Part shown: piece after piece, positions 63,279 through 64,000 of the stretch
How positions within the stretch are numbered: the first letter of the stretch is position 1
How the letters are laid out: each line of letters starts with the position of its first letter
DNA from: Alkalimarinus alittae
GTDB taxonomy: Bacteria > Pseudomonadota > Gammaproteobacteria > Pseudomonadales > Oleiphilaceae
Length of the DNA: 64,000 nucleotides
Direction: 5' to 3'
Assembly: GCF_026016465.1 (NCBI RefSeq)
Contig: NZ_CP100390.1
Coordinates: 372,001 to 436,000 of the forward strand
The notes under the pieces: generated by a model
The model's input: the letters and a program-made list of their open reading frames with translations, nothing else
Databases searched by the model: none
Told to the model about the DNA's origin: nothing
Made by a program: the position numbers and the translations under genes

Positions 63279-64000
63279 ATGACAGCAACTTGTTACTCAA
63301 CGACAGCAACGCCATATCATGGTGAAGTCGCACTGTCGTACTGGCAAACTTTAGTACGTGTGGCAGAGCGTGAAGGCGTTGACCCTGAGAAAATTAGACG
63401 CATCTTAGCGCGGGAAGAGGCTCATCTCTTGTCGTCTGAAGAGAAAGTGCCGCCAGAGGGGCCAAATGCAGCTATTTTGGTAGCGCAGTATATAGAAGTG
63501 ATGAAGTTAGGGTTAGCAGCTTGCGATGATTTTGGCTTAGAGGTTGGGCGGTCGGTGACACCTGGGTCATACCCGATACTAGGTATGACATTACTGAGTT
63601 GCCAAAGCCTTAAACAAGTGCTTGAGCAGGTTGTTCGATATGAAAGCCTCAATCATGACCTAGGTATTTCTCGCTTAGATATTAGGCGTGAAGAGAGTGC
63701 TTATTGTTGGGCCCCTAATCCACTTTATTTCCCTGACCCTAAAGGGGGGGTGAGTTTTAATGTGGTCGTAAGTGTATTTGCAGGTGTTCGAACGTTTGCG
63801 CCATGGCTTATTAACCAGCACTTTCCGATAAAGAAAATCTGTTTTATGGCTGCAGAGCCCAAAAACTCGCGTTTATATAAATCATTCTTTGGCGCGGAGA
63901 TTCAATACAATCAGCCGGCGAATGCCATGATTGTTAATAGCGATATATTGTCATGGCCTGTTTTAAACGGCGATGCCGCATCATTTGATGCGCTAACCGC
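63279..64000 (+). CDS. AraC-family regulator, N-terminal part (partial)
   Basis: The ATG at 63279 opens a frame that continues past the window end; 240 codons are visible. The protein starts MTATCYSTTATPYHGEVALSY, and VGRSVTPGSYPILGMTLLSCQSLKQVLEQVVRYESLNHDLG is the arabinose-binding-like domain of OruR/AraC-type regulators, as in the gene at 10044. The C-terminal DNA-binding domain lies outside. It is divergent from the hydroxylase gene, 128 bases apart, and may control it. Confidence 0.85.
   Translation, partial: MTATCYSTTATPYHGEVALSYWQTLVRVAEREGVDPEKIRRILAREEAHLLSSEEKVPPEGPNAAILVAQYIEVMKLGLAACDDFGLEVGRSVTPGSYPILGMTLLSCQSLKQVLEQVVRYESLNHDLGISRLDIRREESAYCWAPNPLYFPDPKGGVSFNVVVSVFAGVRTFAPWLINQHFPIKKICFMAAEPKNSRLYKSFFGAEIQYNQPANAMIVNSDILSWPVLNGDAASFDALT

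Overview
The window looks like a chromosomal segment of a free-living, AT-leaning Gram-negative gammaproteobacterium, probably marine. Supporting genes are tamA-tamB, an Mla-type MCE lipid transporter, FadL and patatin/beta-barrel outer-membrane proteins, gshA, tex, rep, sdaA, cytochrome c5 and AraC regulators with the arabinose-binding-like N-terminal domain. Species cannot be named from sequence alone. I see no rRNA, CRISPR array, prophage or intact insertion sequence. One tRNA gene, tRNA-Arg(TCG), is present.

Layout. 0-6.5 kb: a PlpD-like patatin outer-membrane protein, a lipoprotein, a GntR regulator, cardiolipin synthase and an orphan periplasmic binding protein. 6.5-11 kb: a three-gene 2-oxoacid dehydrogenase operon (E1 alpha, E1 beta, E2; no E3) and an AraC regulator. 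11.3-16.7 kb: tamA-tamB, overlapping by 4 nt, followed by a compact unit with promoter, hairpins, a 30-codon ORF and a strong terminator. 17-24 kb: two divergent outer-membrane proteins, a short PhnA-like zinc ribbon protein, a YbaK-type deacylase, a DUF4136 lipoprotein, a methyltransferase and AlkC. 24-29.4 kb: a six-gene run of FadL-like porin, lipoprotein, MlaE/MlaF/MlaD-like transporter and PqiC-like lipoprotein, which reads as one trans-envelope lipid or hydrophobic-compound pathway.

29.5-37 kb: AEC permease, FMN-type glutamate-synthase-like enzyme, DUF4124 metalloprotease-like protein, alpha/beta hydrolase, a ParD-like antitoxin/zeta-toxin pair, and L-serine deaminase. 37-45 kb: an esterase overlapping a symporter/solute-binding fusion, a cold-shock protein, MscS, DUF2254 and an unusual PlsC-like acyltransferase. 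45-51.4 kb: a large secreted IPT/di-haem cytochrome, the tRNA, cytochrome c5, and PadR divergent from a retinol-saturase-like oxidoreductase. 51.5-64 kb: rep, a GGDEF-EAL protein, tex, gshA, an RMF-like protein, a FliL-like/soluble chemoreceptor pair, a sterol-desaturase-like hydroxylase and a truncated AraC regulator at the edge.

Most notable: a zeta-toxin gene with no ATG/GTG/TTG start before its Walker A motif, placed for an AUC start or a -1 frameshift from its antitoxin; an IPT/di-haem cytochrome; a two-module dispersed palindromic repeat present twice; a self-contained 30-codon transcription unit behind tamB; and the FadL-MCE cluster.
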